Of a stretch of DNA of 64,000 bases, positions 37,330-45,314 are shown one piece after another; within the stretch, counting starts at the first letter, position 1; the number at the start of each line of letters is the position of its first letter. Location: assembly GCF_947501785.1 (NCBI RefSeq), contig NZ_CANMXB010000001.1, positions 3,414,501 through 3,478,500 on the forward strand. Reading direction: 5' to 3'. A model generated the notes under the pieces. That model was not told the DNA's origin and made no database searches. It worked only from the letters and a program-made list of their open reading frames with translations. Source of the DNA: an uncultured Litoreibacter sp. (GTDB lineage Bacteria; Pseudomonadota; Alphaproteobacteria; Rhodobacterales; Rhodobacteraceae). The translations under genes and the position numbers were made by a program.

Positions 37330-37469
37330 TCACTTGCTCCCACACAGAGGCCGCGCGCGTTGACGATGCCGCCTGCCGTTTCGCAGCGATCCGCGCTTAT
37401 CGAACGCTCTAGCTTGAGGCCGCCATAGAAGGCCATACCCATCAGCACCAACGTGATCAGTTTGCGCAT
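37326..37469 (-). CDS. 47-residue membrane-anchored small protein upstream of rimM
   Basis: Short gene: ATG complementary to 37467-37469, preceded on its strand by AGGACAGG, ending in a TGA that overlaps the rimM start by 4 nt. The product starts MRKLITLVLMGMAFYGGLKL, one membrane segment, then about 27 residues with two Cys (RCETAGGIVNARGLC), which could form a disulfide on the periplasmic side. The overlap with rimM and a good ribosome site support a real gene; similar short proteins are remembered from related genomes. Function is unknown. Confidence 0.65.
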   Translation of the reverse strand: MRKLITLVLMGMAFYGGLKLERSISADRCETAGGIVNARGLCVGASE

Positions 37470-37477
37470 AACCTGTC

Positions 37478-38107
37478 CTAAACCTCGTGAATATTGAGCG
37501 CTTCGGCGCGCATTTCCCAGCCGAGCTGTTCCAGTTCGGGGGCGGCGTTGTCGGCCTCAGGGTAGCCCACGCAAAGGTAGCCCACCAACCGCCATGCGGG
37601 GTCGATATCAAGGTCGCGGCAAAGCTGGTCTGCATCGAGGATGGAGACCCAGCCGACGCCAAGGCCTTCGGCGCGGGCTTTCAGCCAGAAAAGCGTGATG
37701 GCGGAGACGACCGAGTAGCGGCGCATTTCCGGCATGGAAGCGGCACCGAGGCCGTGGCCTTTGGTGGTGTGCTCGTCGCAGAAGATGGCCAGCTGCACCG
37801 GAGCTTCCTGCATGCCAGACAGCTTCAGTTGGGCGTAGCTGTCTTGCTTGTCTTCGCTTTGTTGGGAAAGGGCCGCGGCATTGGCCGTTTTGTAGTTGTC
37901 CAGCGCCTTGGCGCGGGCGGCGTTGCTGGTGACGCGCAGGATGCGCCACGGTTCCGACAGGCCAACGGAGGGCGCGAAGGAAAACGCATCGAGGCACCGC
38001 GCAAGCAGTGCCTCGTCTACCGGATCGGTGCGGAAGCGGCGCACATCGCGCCGCCACGTCATCAGATCCTCGAGCTCGCTGCGAAACGCAGGCGAGAAGT
38101 CACGCAT
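37478..38107 (-). CDS. bluB: 5,6-dimethylbenzimidazole synthase
   Basis: 209 residues of the nitroreductase fold. FMN-binding and catalytic blocks are TWRRDVRRFRTDPVD near the N-terminus, APSVGLSEPWRILRV, HGLGAASMPEMRRYSVVSAI and GLGVGWVSILDADQL. The RRDVRRF stretch and GLSEPWR are characteristic of BluB, which cannibalises FMNH2 to make the lower ligand of vitamin B12. It lies 8 bp before the 47-residue gene, inside the ribosomal block. It agrees with the presence of an adenosylcobalamin synthase in the window. Confidence 0.9.
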   Translation of the reverse strand: MRDFSPAFRSELEDLMTWRRDVRRFRTDPVDEALLARCLDAFSFAPSVGLSEPWRILRVTSNAARAKALDNYKTANAAALSQQSEDKQDSYAQLKLSGMQEAPVQLAIFCDEHTTKGHGLGAASMPEMRRYSVVSAITLFWLKARAEGLGVGWVSILDADQLCRDLDIDPAWRLVGYLCVGYPEADNAAPELEQLGWEMRAEALNIHEV

Positions 38108-38122
38108 CGGACAGGCTGCAGA

Positions 38123-38599
38123 TTACTCTGCAGCTTTCTCTTCTTCAGCGGGAGCTTCTTCGGCTGCTGCTTCTTCTGCAGGGGCCTCAGCGGGTGCTTC
38201 TTCCTCGGCAGGCGCTTCCTCAGCCGGGGCGGCGGCAGCTTCAGCAGCGGCTTCGGCTGCTGCGGCGGCTTTGGCCTCTTTCTCTTCGATGCGGTCTTTG
38301 GCTTTTTGACCGGGCTCGCCTTTTTTCAGATTGGCGCGTTCTTTTTTCTCAAGGACTCCAGCGGCTTCGAGGAAGCGGGAGACGCGGTCGGTGGGTTGGG
38401 CGCCTTTGTCGAGCCAGTACTGAACGCGCTCCATGTCCATTTTCACGCGCTCTTCGCTGTCTTTTGGCAGCAGCGGGTTATAGGTGCCCAGCTTTTCGAC
38501 GTAACGGCCGTCACGCGGCATGCGCGAGTCGGAGGCGACGACGCGGTAGAAGGGACGTTTTTTGGACCCACCACGGGCCAGACGGATTTTCATTGCCAT
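38123..38599 (-). CDS. rpsP: 30S ribosomal protein S16 with acidic C-terminal tail
   Basis: 158 residues. The first 80 are the S16 core: [40 protein letters not shown] and [20 protein letters not shown]. The remaining residues, from about 105, are almost only Ala, Glu and Pro (repeats of APAEE). Tails on S16 are known in alphaproteobacteria, but this one is long. It is followed by bluB after 15 bp. The start could be the second Met (MKIRLARG). Confidence 0.94.
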   Translation of the reverse strand: MAMKIRLARGGSKKRPFYRVVASDSRMPRDGRYVEKLGTYNPLLPKDSEERVKMDMERVQYWLDKGAQPTDRVSRFLEAAGVLEKKERANLKKGEPGQKAKDRIEEKEAKAAAAAEAAAEAAAAPAEEAPAEEEAPAEAPAEEAAAEEAPAEEEKAAE

Positions 38600-38641
38600 T
38601 GTGTTTTCTCCTTAGATGGCGTGTCAGGCAACTGCCTGAAA

Positions 38642-38935
38642 TTACTGAAACTTCTTATGGTTCTGGATGACTTCCCGAATGATGAAATTCAGGAAGGATT
38701 TGGCGAATTCAGGGTCGAGGTCGGCGCGTTTGGCCAAGTCCTCAAGGCGTTCGATTTGTTTGGTCTCGCGGTCGGGATCAGAGGGCGGCAGGTCGTGTTC
38801 GGCCTTCAGCTTTCCGACGGCCTGAGTGTGCTTGAACCGCTCGCCCAGAGTGTAGACGAGGATCGCATCAAGGCGGTCGATGGAGGCGCGATGGTCTTTC
38901 AAAACCTCCGCTGCGCGGGTGACTGGATCGCTCAT
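38642..38935 (-). CDS. Chorismate mutase (AroQ class)
   Basis: 97 residues: HRASIDRLDAILVYTLGERFKHT, AVGKLKAEHDLPPSDPDRE and EFAKSFLNFIIREVIQNH. The pattern (R.SIDRLD...L..R, then K, then R/E) fits the three-helix AroQ fold that makes prephenate for Phe and Tyr. The ATG at 38935 has a GGAGGG site. The upstream open frame is noncoding and holds three 11 bp tandem repeats. It lies between a GNAT gene and rpsP in a minus-strand array. Confidence 0.87.
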   Translation of the reverse strand: MSDPVTRAAEVLKDHRASIDRLDAILVYTLGERFKHTQAVGKLKAEHDLPPSDPDRETKQIERLEDLAKRADLDPEFAKSFLNFIIREVIQNHKKFQ

Positions 38936-38952
38936 TTTACCCTCCAAAACGG

Positions 38953-38988
38953 TGTACACACTCCGTACACACCCCGTACACAGGCTGT
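38953..38988 (-). repeat. Three tandem 11 bp repeats upstream of chorismate mutase
   Basis: TACACACTCCG, TACACACCCCG and TACACAGGCTG follow each other with a period of 11 bp. The array sits about 20-55 bp before the chorismate mutase ATG. A period close to one helical turn suggests an operator, which is inference. Confidence 0.6.
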
Positions 38989-38999
38989 ACCGACACATG

Positions 39000-39533
39000 T
39001 CATATTGCGGCCTCCGGCTTGGGGTGGCGATAGACGAGGTCATCCTCATGCGGACCAGTGGCCCGCGGGTCATGGGCCGCGCCCAGACGTTCCGCCAAAC
39101 GGATCGAGCGTGTATTTTTGCCGTCGATATAGCTGACGGCGGTGTCCCAACCGAGCGTGCGGAATGCAAAGTCGCGTGCGGCAGAGGCGGCCTCGAACAT
39201 GATGCCTGTGCCTTCGATATTTTCGTCCCAGCAGGTCCAGCCAAGTTCCTTTTCGGGCCAGCTGGCGGGATACCACGGACCGGTCAAGCCCAGAGCCGCG
39301 TCGGAGCCCTTGCGGGTGATGATGAAAGACCCGAAGCCACGCAGCACCCACATGCCGGTCGCATCCGCGAGGATGCGCCAGGCCGTGCGTTCATCTTCGA
39401 CCGGGCCGCCGACAAATGCCGCACGCTCTGATGCGAAGAAGGCGCGCAGCGCGGGGAAATCCTCTGCCTTGGGGGCGCGCAGGATCAGGCGTTCTGTTTC
39501 GAGCGTTGGGGACGAGAAGGAGACGAGGCTCAT
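39000..39533 (-). CDS. GNAT family N-acetyltransferase (first)
   Basis: 177 residues of RimJ-type: LETERLILRAPKAEDFPALR at the start, GSFIITRKGSDAALGLTGPW, ELGWTCWDENIEGTG and RDFAFRTLGWDTAVSYIDGKNTRS. It would acetylate a protein N-terminus or small molecule; the target is unknown. It overlaps the second GNAT gene by 4 nt, so the two are probably cotranscribed. Confidence 0.84.
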   Translation of the reverse strand: MSLVSFSSPTLETERLILRAPKAEDFPALRAFFASERAAFVGGPVEDERTAWRILADATGMWVLRGFGSFIITRKGSDAALGLTGPWYPASWPEKELGWTCWDENIEGTGIMFEAASAARDFAFRTLGWDTAVSYIDGKNTRSIRLAERLGAAHDPRATGPHEDDLVYRHPKPEAAI

Positions 39534-40084
39534 GCCGCACCTCCGTGCCGGTAGCAGTAGTCTTCGAAACCAAGCTTCTTTTCTTTCGCGCGGTCTCGGG
39601 TCGCGCCAAGTTTGGCTGCGATCGCATTCGAGGCTTTGTTTTGAGGACCGATGTAGCTGACAAATTTGCCCTTGCCCAAAAGCTCGAACCCGTAATCACG
39701 GACGGCAGTTGCCGCTTCTGTCGCGTAACCCTGCTGCTGAAAATCCGGGTCGAACATGTAGCCAAGCTCAGGTTCGTAATCGCCCCATTCGAGGCCGAGG
39801 ATTACGAAACCAACGATCTGGCCATCGGCCCGGCGCAGGACAGTAAAGAGCCCGTGGCCATGCAACACCCAACCGGCAGAGTAATTGGCAAATTCGTCCC
39901 ACGCGTCTTGGCGGTTGTCACCGAAGCCGGCTTCAAGCGTTTTGGCCCAAGCTTCGAAATCATCCATGCAGGCTGCGCGGAGGGACAGCCGCTCTGTCTC
40001 AAAAACGGGCAGACCCTCGCGGGCCATTTCTGCTGCCATCGCCGCCTTGTCAGACGGGGGCTGGGTGCAGCGATCAATTCTCAC
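39530..40084 (-). CDS. GNAT family N-acetyltransferase (second)
   Basis: 184 residues: FETERLSLRAACMDDFEAWA, WVLHGHGLFTVLRRADGQIV, ELGYMFDPDFQQQGYATEAA (acetyl-CoA loop Q-Q-Q-G-Y-A) and SYIGPQNKASNAIAAKLGA. The start is GTG, overlapping the ffh stop by 4 nt (GTGA). It is a paralogue in organisation but not a close copy of the neighbouring GNAT. Confidence 0.84.
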   Translation of the reverse strand: MRIDRCTQPPSDKAAMAAEMAREGLPVFETERLSLRAACMDDFEAWAKTLEAGFGDNRQDAWDEFANYSAGWVLHGHGLFTVLRRADGQIVGFVILGLEWGDYEPELGYMFDPDFQQQGYATEAATAVRDYGFELLGKGKFVSYIGPQNKASNAIAAKLGATRDRAKEKKLGFEDYCYRHGGAA

Positions 40085-41586
40085 TTTTTCTTGCCGAAAC
40101 CTGATAGACCGGGGGGAAGCTGACCGCCGCCCAGACCAGGCAGACCGCCGCCCATACCGCCGGGCAGGTTCATGCCCATTTTCTTGGCGGCTTCTTCCAT
40201 GGCTGCGGGGTCGTTCATATCGGGCATGCCGCCTTTGCCGAACATGCCTTTCATGGCCTGCTTGAGCATCCCGCCTTTGCCCATCTTGCCCATCTTCTTC
40301 ATCATGTCGCCCATCTGGCGCTGCATTTTGAGAAGCTTGTTCAGCTCGGAGACTTCCATGCCCGCGCCTGCGGCGATGCGCTTTTTGCGCGAGGCCTGCA
40401 GAAGCTGCGGGTTGGCGCGTTCTTTCTTGGTCATTGACTGGATCAGCGCGATCTGGCGTTTGAGCACCTTGTCGTCAAGACCTGCCTTGTCGGCTTGGGC
40501 GGCCATTTTTTTCATGCCGGGCATCATCGACATCATGCCTTCCATGCCGCCCATCTTGATCATCTGTTCGAGCTGCATCTTCAGGTCGTTCATGTTGAAC
40601 TGACCCTTGGTGAAGCGCTTCATCATCTTCTCAGCCTGTTCGGCCTCGATGGTTTCCTGCGCTTTTTCGACGAGGGAGACGATGTCGCCCATGCCAAGGA
40701 TGCGGCCGGCGATGCGGTCGGGCTCGAACGTCTCGAGCGCGTCCATTTTTTCGCCCAGGCCCACGAATTTGATGGGTTTGCCGGTGACGGCGCGCATCGA
40801 CAGGGCCGCGCCGCCGCGACCGTCGCCATCCATCCGGGTCAGGACCACGCCGGAGATGCCGATTTTAGCGTCAAACTCTTCGGCCACTTCCACGGCGACC
40901 TGACCTGTCAGGCCATCGACAACCAGCAGCGTTTCGCGCGGGTTGACCACGGCGGCCACGTCTTCGACTTCCTGCATCAGCACTTCGTCGATTTGCAGAC
41001 GGCCCGCCGTGTCGAGCATGTAGACGTCATAGCCGCCCAAGGTCGCCTGCTGCTTGGCGCGTTTGGCAATATCGACCGGCTTTTCGCCTTTGACGATCGG
41101 CAGCGTGTCGACGCCGATTTGGGTGCCCAAGATCGCCAGCTGGTCCATCGCCGCAGGGCGGTAGACATCGAGCGAGGCCATCAGGACCTTCTTCTTGTTC
41201 TTTTCCTGCAGGCGTTTGGCCAGCTTACCTGTCGTGGTCGTCTTACCGCCACCTTGCAGACCGACCATCAGGATCGGCGCGGGCGGGTTGTCGATCTTCA
41301 GCTCGCCCGGGTTTTCATTGTCGCCCGCGAGCACATGTTGCAGCTCGTCATGGACGATCTTGATGACCTGCTGGCCCGGCGTAACCGATTTGGTGACGTT
41401 CTGCCCGGTGGCCTTTTCGGCGACCGCCTTGACGAAGTCGCGCGCCACGGAGAGGGAGACGTCGGCCTCCAGCAAGGCCACGCGGACCTCGCGCAGCGCG
41501 GTTTTGACGTCATCCTCGGACAACGCGCCTTGTTTGGTGAGCTTATCAAAGACGCCGGAGAGGCGTTCGGACAGATTCTCAAACAT
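40081..41586 (-). CDS. ffh: Signal recognition particle protein Ffh (SRP54)
   Basis: 501 residues. N domain, then the G domain with VGLQGGGKTTTTGKLAKRL, the DTAGRLQIDE block and VLTRMDGDGRGGAALSM, then the Met-rich M domain from about residue 330 (KGQFNMNDLKMQLEQM, RKKRIAAGAGMEVSELNKLL). The C-terminus is a Gly/Met/Pro-rich tail. It targets inner-membrane proteins cotranslationally with 4.5S RNA, which I do not see here. It is the first gene of the minus-strand array down to rpmE. Confidence 0.97.
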   Translation of the reverse strand: MFENLSERLSGVFDKLTKQGALSEDDVKTALREVRVALLEADVSLSVARDFVKAVAEKATGQNVTKSVTPGQQVIKIVHDELQHVLAGDNENPGELKIDNPPAPILMVGLQGGGKTTTTGKLAKRLQEKNKKKVLMASLDVYRPAAMDQLAILGTQIGVDTLPIVKGEKPVDIAKRAKQQATLGGYDVYMLDTAGRLQIDEVLMQEVEDVAAVVNPRETLLVVDGLTGQVAVEVAEEFDAKIGISGVVLTRMDGDGRGGAALSMRAVTGKPIKFVGLGEKMDALETFEPDRIAGRILGMGDIVSLVEKAQETIEAEQAEKMMKRFTKGQFNMNDLKMQLEQMIKMGGMEGMMSMMPGMKKMAAQADKAGLDDKVLKRQIALIQSMTKKERANPQLLQASRKKRIAAGAGMEVSELNKLLKMQRQMGDMMKKMGKMGKGGMLKQAMKGMFGKGGMPDMNDPAAMEEAAKKMGMNLPGGMGGGLPGLGGGQLPPGLSGFGKKK

Positions 41587-41742
41587 AAGCTCTCAGGCTC
41601 CTTTTCTCTTCCCTATGCCCCTCATGTGGTGAGGAACGGCTCAAACGACAAGCGCCCCCATGGGCGCAACGCGCTGATGGAGGGCGATCCCTGCATTGTG
41701 CATGGGACCGGAAGATCTGGGCTTCCGGATGTTGTGGGCGGT

Positions 41743-42219
41743 TTAGGTTCGGGCGCGCAAGGAGTCAAGCCATGCGTTGATCGCATCGTGCACGCCCTGA
41801 TGGTTGCCCACATTGGAATAGGCCTGCGTGATCGGGTGGCGGCCCGCGCTTTGGCCAGTGAGCACCAGCGTGACCCTGTAAAGCCTGCTGTTGTCGCCGT
41901 GGGACGTTTCCAGTTCCGCGCTTTGCACGTCAGCCAGGTCGTGGAACACCGTGGTGGCGGCGCGCAGGTTCTTGCGCTGGATGGTGAGGGTGCCTTTGGA
42001 GGCCTCAAAAATCAGCTGCACCCGGCGCACGAAGATGAAGAGGAAGCTGAAGGGCAAGAGCGACGCCGCGGCGAAGATCAGGCCCATCAGCTCCCCCGAC
42101 AGGGTGATGCTCAGCCCGATGCCCAGGAAGATCATGCCCATGCTGACCAAAAGGACGGCGACCCAGACCGGGTTTTCGCCAACGATCAGCTGCTCAGGAG
42201 TGTTGCGGGTGATTTTCAT
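41743..42219 (-). CDS. Hypothetical membrane protein (two helices plus soluble domain)
   Basis: 158 residues, not recognised. Two adjacent hydrophobic segments (AVLLVSMGMIFLGIGLSI and LMGLIFAAASLLPFSFLFIF) are followed by a strand-rich domain (VQLIFEASKGTLTIQRKNL through NVGNHQGVHDAINAWLDSL). The pattern resembles membrane-anchored PH-like small proteins, but this is a guess. It is divergent from a LysR regulator with about 170 bp between. Confidence 0.6.
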   Translation of the reverse strand: MKITRNTPEQLIVGENPVWVAVLLVSMGMIFLGIGLSITLSGELMGLIFAAASLLPFSFLFIFVRRVQLIFEASKGTLTIQRKNLRAATTVFHDLADVQSAELETSHGDNSRLYRVTLVLTGQSAGRHPITQAYSNVGNHQGVHDAINAWLDSLRART

Positions 42220-42390
42220 AGGCCTTTCGCCGATTTCAGCGCCATGGGTTGCGGCGGCTTCGCGCCTGATTTTGGCCTATTATGCAAATGCGATGCAATT
42301 GATCTGTCAAGCGTCTTGCTTGGCCGGACAAGGAGTGCGACAGTCAACGCAACCCACTTATACCGCTTCAAATCGTTTACAGGTGCACAT

Positions 42391-43278
42391 ATGGATATCG
42401 ACAATTGGGACGAGTTCCGCACGGCCTACCAAGTGGCCCGTTTGCGCACCGTATCGGCGGCGGCGGACGTGTTGGGGGTCCACCATGCCACCGTCATCCG
42501 CCACATCGACAGCCTTGAAGGCAAGCTGGGCGCCAAGCTGTTCCAGCGCCACGCGCGCGGCTACACCCCGACCGAGGCGGGCGAAGACCTGCTGACCGTT
42601 GCGGGCGCGACCGAGGACCAGCTGACCCAGCTAGCGGGCCGCATCCATGGACGCGGCGCGTCGGTGTCGGGGGAGCTGATCATCACCTGCCTGCCGCAAA
42701 TGTCGCCCCTGATGGCGCGGACGCTGACCAAATATCAGGCAGACCACCCCGAGGTGCGTGCGCAGCTGATCGTCGACACCCGCCCGCTGCGGCTGGAATA
42801 CGGCGAGGCGCATGTAGCGCTGCGCGCCGGTGCGCCGGGCAATGACCTGGACAATATCGTCAGCGAGCTGGGAACCCTGCCGATGGGGTTGTTTGCGCAC
42901 AAAGATTACATCTTCCGCCACGGCCCCCTGAACGGGTTGGAGGACATCCCCAACCACCGGTTCTGCCGCGTGGCCAACCTGGACCCGCGTGCGCCGTTCA
43001 TGAAATGGATCGGGGAGAAGGTGCCGGAAGAAAACGTGGTCTACAAATGCTCCGACACCAATACGGTGCAGGACGCGGTGCTTGCGGGCGCGGGCATCGG
43101 GTTCCTGCCGGCCTATATGGGGCATGAACATGCTGATATGACCGAGGTGATCGAGCCGGACCCGTCGTGGTTCTCGACCTTCTGGTGCGTGACCCATGTG
43201 GACCTGCACCGGACCGCCAAGGTGCATTCCTTCGTGACCTTCCTGAAGGAAGAGGCGAAGGGCTGGGGCGCGCTCTGA
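42391..43278 (+). CDS. LysR-family transcriptional regulator
   Basis: 295 residues. The N-terminal winged helix is FRTAYQVARLRTVSAAADVLG, VHHATVIRHIDSLEGKLGAK and LFQRHARGYTPTEAGEDLL. The C-terminal domain resembles periplasmic-binding folds (GAGIGFLPAYMGHEH near the end). The target gene is unknown; the divergent membrane-protein gene at 41743-42219 and the downstream EamA gene are candidates. The ATG at 42391 was chosen as the HTH starts just after it. Confidence 0.9.
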   Translation: MDIDNWDEFRTAYQVARLRTVSAAADVLGVHHATVIRHIDSLEGKLGAKLFQRHARGYTPTEAGEDLLTVAGATEDQLTQLAGRIHGRGASVSGELIITCLPQMSPLMARTLTKYQADHPEVRAQLIVDTRPLRLEYGEAHVALRAGAPGNDLDNIVSELGTLPMGLFAHKDYIFRHGPLNGLEDIPNHRFCRVANLDPRAPFMKWIGEKVPEENVVYKCSDTNTVQDAVLAGAGIGFLPAYMGHEHADMTEVIEPDPSWFSTFWCVTHVDLHRTAKVHSFVTFLKEEAKGWGAL

Positions 43279-43410
43279 CGTGGGGCCGACCTTTCCGCGG
43301 TCTTTGCGGATGGCGACCGCTGCCGGGGCTGACCCCAACCCATTCCTGAAAGAGGACCTCTGCGCTGCGCGGGTTGGTCTGGCGGAATTGGGCGCGGACA
43401 TGGCGCTGGG

Positions 43411-44289
43411 ATGAGCGAGGCCGCGAAAGGTCATGTGGCGATGCTGGCATTTTCCATGCTGGTGGCAGGCTCGTTCGCGCTTGGCTCCATCGTGGCCAAC
43501 GAGATCGCACCCACCGCCCTTAACGCGGTTCGGTTCCTGCTTGCCGGTGCCGTCATCGGTGTGGCGGCCATGGCCACGGGGGGCATCCCGCGCAGCACTT
43601 GGGTTGCGCCTTGGCGCTATGTCGTTTTGGGCGGGTTGTTCGCCATCTATTTTGTGCTGATGTTTGAGGGGTTGAAGACTGCGCCGCCCGTGTCAGCCGC
43701 TGCCGTTTTCACGCTGACCCCGGTGCTGACCGCACTTGCGGGCTGGGTGCTGCTGCGCCAGATCACGACGCCCTTCATGGCCGCGGCATTGGCCATTGGC
43801 GGAGCGGGCGCGCTTTGGGTGATCTTCCGCGCGGATTTGGCGGCGCTGATGGCGTTTGAGATCGGCACGGGCGAGATGATCTACTTTGTGGGCTGCGTCA
43901 GCCACGCCATCTATACGCCGATGGTGCGCAAGCTGAACCGGGGCGAGCGCCCCCTGGTCTTCACCTTCGGCATGATCTGCGCGGGCTTTCTGGTGCTGCT
44001 GGCATGGGGCTGGCCCGCCATCCGCGCGACGGAGTGGACCGGCTTGTCGCCCATGGTCTGGATCGCGATTTTCTATGTCGCGATCTGCGCCTCGGCGATG
44101 ACCTTTGTGCTGCTGCAATTCGCGTCGCTGCGGCTGCCCTCGGCCAAGGTGATGGCCTACACCTACCTGACCCCAAGCTGGGTCATTTTGTGGGAAATCG
44201 CGCTTGGAAATGGCGCGCCGCCTTTTGCAATTTTGGGCGGCGTTGCGCTGACGGCGGTGGCGCTGCTGATGTTGCTCAAGCAGCGCTGA
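43411..44289 (+). CDS. EamA/DMT family transporter
   Basis: 292 residues with about ten membrane segments in two EamA repeats: SMLVAGSFALGSIVANEIAP and FLLAGAVIGVAAMATGG in the first, GEMIYFVGCVSHAIYTPM and YTYLTPSWVILWEIALG in the second. Drug/metabolite transporters of this kind carry amino acids, nucleosides or related compounds; the substrate is not predictable. It follows the LysR gene by 132 bp. Confidence 0.88.
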   Translation: MSEAAKGHVAMLAFSMLVAGSFALGSIVANEIAPTALNAVRFLLAGAVIGVAAMATGGIPRSTWVAPWRYVVLGGLFAIYFVLMFEGLKTAPPVSAAAVFTLTPVLTALAGWVLLRQITTPFMAAALAIGGAGALWVIFRADLAALMAFEIGTGEMIYFVGCVSHAIYTPMVRKLNRGERPLVFTFGMICAGFLVLLAWGWPAIRATEWTGLSPMVWIAIFYVAICASAMTFVLLQFASLRLPSAKVMAYTYLTPSWVILWEIALGNGAPPFAILGGVALTAVALLMLLKQR

Positions 44290-44295
44290 GCCGGA

Positions 44296-44550
44296 TTAGG
44301 GTTCAAACTTCTCGGGCCGTTCCATGACGAAAAACAACGACATGATCACGCCCGCCATCATCAGGCCAGCGCCTGTTTTCATGGGGCCAAAGTAGCTGAC
44401 AGCCGTCTGAATGGTCTCTTGCGCGCGCTGCAGGCGGTTCGGGTCAGCCGGGTCTTCTGGCAGCCAATGGTAGGGGTATTGGTTGGTCCAGACCATGTAG
44501 GCCAGACAGCTGAAGAAGCCCAGAAACAGGAAAGCAGGCAAGAATTTCAT
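44296..44550 (-). CDS. Small membrane protein, hypothetical
   Basis: 84 residues: an N-terminal segment (MKFLPAFLFLGFFSCLAYMV), a charged linker with WLPEDPADPNRLQRAQETIQ, and a second hydrophobic segment (KTGAGLMMAGVIMSLFFVM). Not a recognised family. The ATG at 44550 was taken rather than one 5 codons upstream because the membrane segment starts there. It is convergent with the EamA gene with 6 bp between. Confidence 0.6.
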   Translation of the reverse strand: MKFLPAFLFLGFFSCLAYMVWTNQYPYHWLPEDPADPNRLQRAQETIQTAVSYFGPMKTGAGLMMAGVIMSLFFVMERPEKFEP

Positions 44551-44623
44551 CGGTACGCTCCGCACAGTTAGAATCGTGGTGTTGAGCGTGAATACCCCAG
44601 GAATTTGTCAAAAATTTGCCTCT

Positions 44624-44956
44624 TCAGGCGTCGTTTTGACCAAGTTCCTGGTCCAAATAGGCTTCGAATGCGTCGTAATTCAACGCCTTGAGCTGGCCGA
44701 AGCTTTCGATCCAGACGATGGCCTCGCGCATCGCCTCTGGCTCAAGCTTGCACCATTTCACGCGGCCCCGTTTTTCCTGGCTGATCAGCCCTGCCTTGGT
44801 GAGGATGGTCAGGTGCTTTGAAATCGCGGCCAGCGACATCTCGAAAGGCTCAGCCACGTCGGTCACGGCCATGTCGTCTTCCAACAGCATGGTCAGGATC
44901 GCGCGGCGGGTGCCGTCGGACAATGCGGCGAAGACTTGGTCAATACGGTCGCTCAT
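44624..44956 (-). CDS. ArsR-family winged-helix regulator
   Basis: 110 residues: VFAALSDGTRRAILTMLLED, VTDVAEPFEMSLAAISKHLT for the recognition helix, ILTKAGLISQEKRGRVKWCK for the wing. It lacks an obvious multi-Cys metal site, so it is more like the non-metal autorepressors that pair with SRPBCC/AHSA1 proteins; no such partner is adjacent. The downstream gene is the small membrane protein. Confidence 0.87.
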   Translation of the reverse strand: MSDRIDQVFAALSDGTRRAILTMLLEDDMAVTDVAEPFEMSLAAISKHLTILTKAGLISQEKRGRVKWCKLEPEAMREAIVWIESFGQLKALNYDAFEAYLDQELGQNDA

Positions 44957-44998
44957 GCCCCCGTTCATAGCGGTGAAGCGGGGGCAGGAACAGGGAGC

Positions 44999-45208
44999 TT
45001 ATAGTGATGGGCGCTGCGGGCCGTCAGACGGCCACTGGAAGCGCAGCATTTCCAGATCATGCGCGGTCAGCCCAATATCTTGCGCGATATGGTCGCTGAT
45101 CCCCTTGGGAAAAGGCGGGGCGGGCGCGGCCCGGACCTGCAACTTTTTGAACCATTTGGCAAAGGGGAGCAGGTCGCGCCGGGGCGCGGTCATTTCGATG
45201 AAAGCCAT
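44999..45208 (-). CDS. DUF1127-like small protein
   Basis: 69 residues with a basic, proline-containing N-terminal half (FAKWFKKLQVRAAPAPPFPK) and the ending DIGLTAHDLEMLRFQWPSDG. The DIGL core is typical of DUF1127, though the usual Arg-rich stretch is weak. Some DUF1127 proteins affect RNA turnover and small-RNA networks in Rhodobacteraceae. It is divergent from a LysR regulator, and its promoter may be TTGAAG-N17-CATATT on the minus strand (near 45240-45270), a pattern I note without proof. Confidence 0.55.
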   Translation of the reverse strand: MAFIEMTAPRRDLLPFAKWFKKLQVRAAPAPPFPKGISDHIAQDIGLTAHDLEMLRFQWPSDGPQRPSL

Positions 45209-45286
45209 TGAAAACCTCTTATATTATGGGGTGTGACGCCAATATGCGGCATCGGCGCCGCGACTTCAAAAGCATTCTCTTGACAG

Positions 45287-45311
45287 TATGTGTGAGAAAA
45301 CCTCACATATA
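45287..45311. promoter_or_regulatory. Palindromic operator candidate between DUF1127-like gene and LysR gene
   Basis: TATGTGTGAG (45287-45296), a 5 bp spacer AAAAC, and CTCACATATA (45302-45311) form an inverted repeat with nine of ten positions matching. It lies 3 bp before the LysR ATG and immediately after a perfect TTGACA at 45280-45285. LysR autoregulation is the likely role. Confidence 0.55.
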
Positions 45312-45314
45312 GCT

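Noticed and set aside
41587-41742. A possible 4.5S RNA gene beside ffh
   Set aside because: The gap has small hairpins such as CGCCCC/GGGCG, but the conserved GGAA-tetraloop region of signal recognition particle RNA is not present.
40495-43278. A 927-codon plus-strand open frame starting opposite ffh
   Set aside because: Only its last 295 residues, from the ATG at 42391, encode a recognisable LysR protein. The rest is antisense to ffh and the membrane-protein gene and has the His/Gln/Asp-rich composition of a shadow frame in high-GC DNA.
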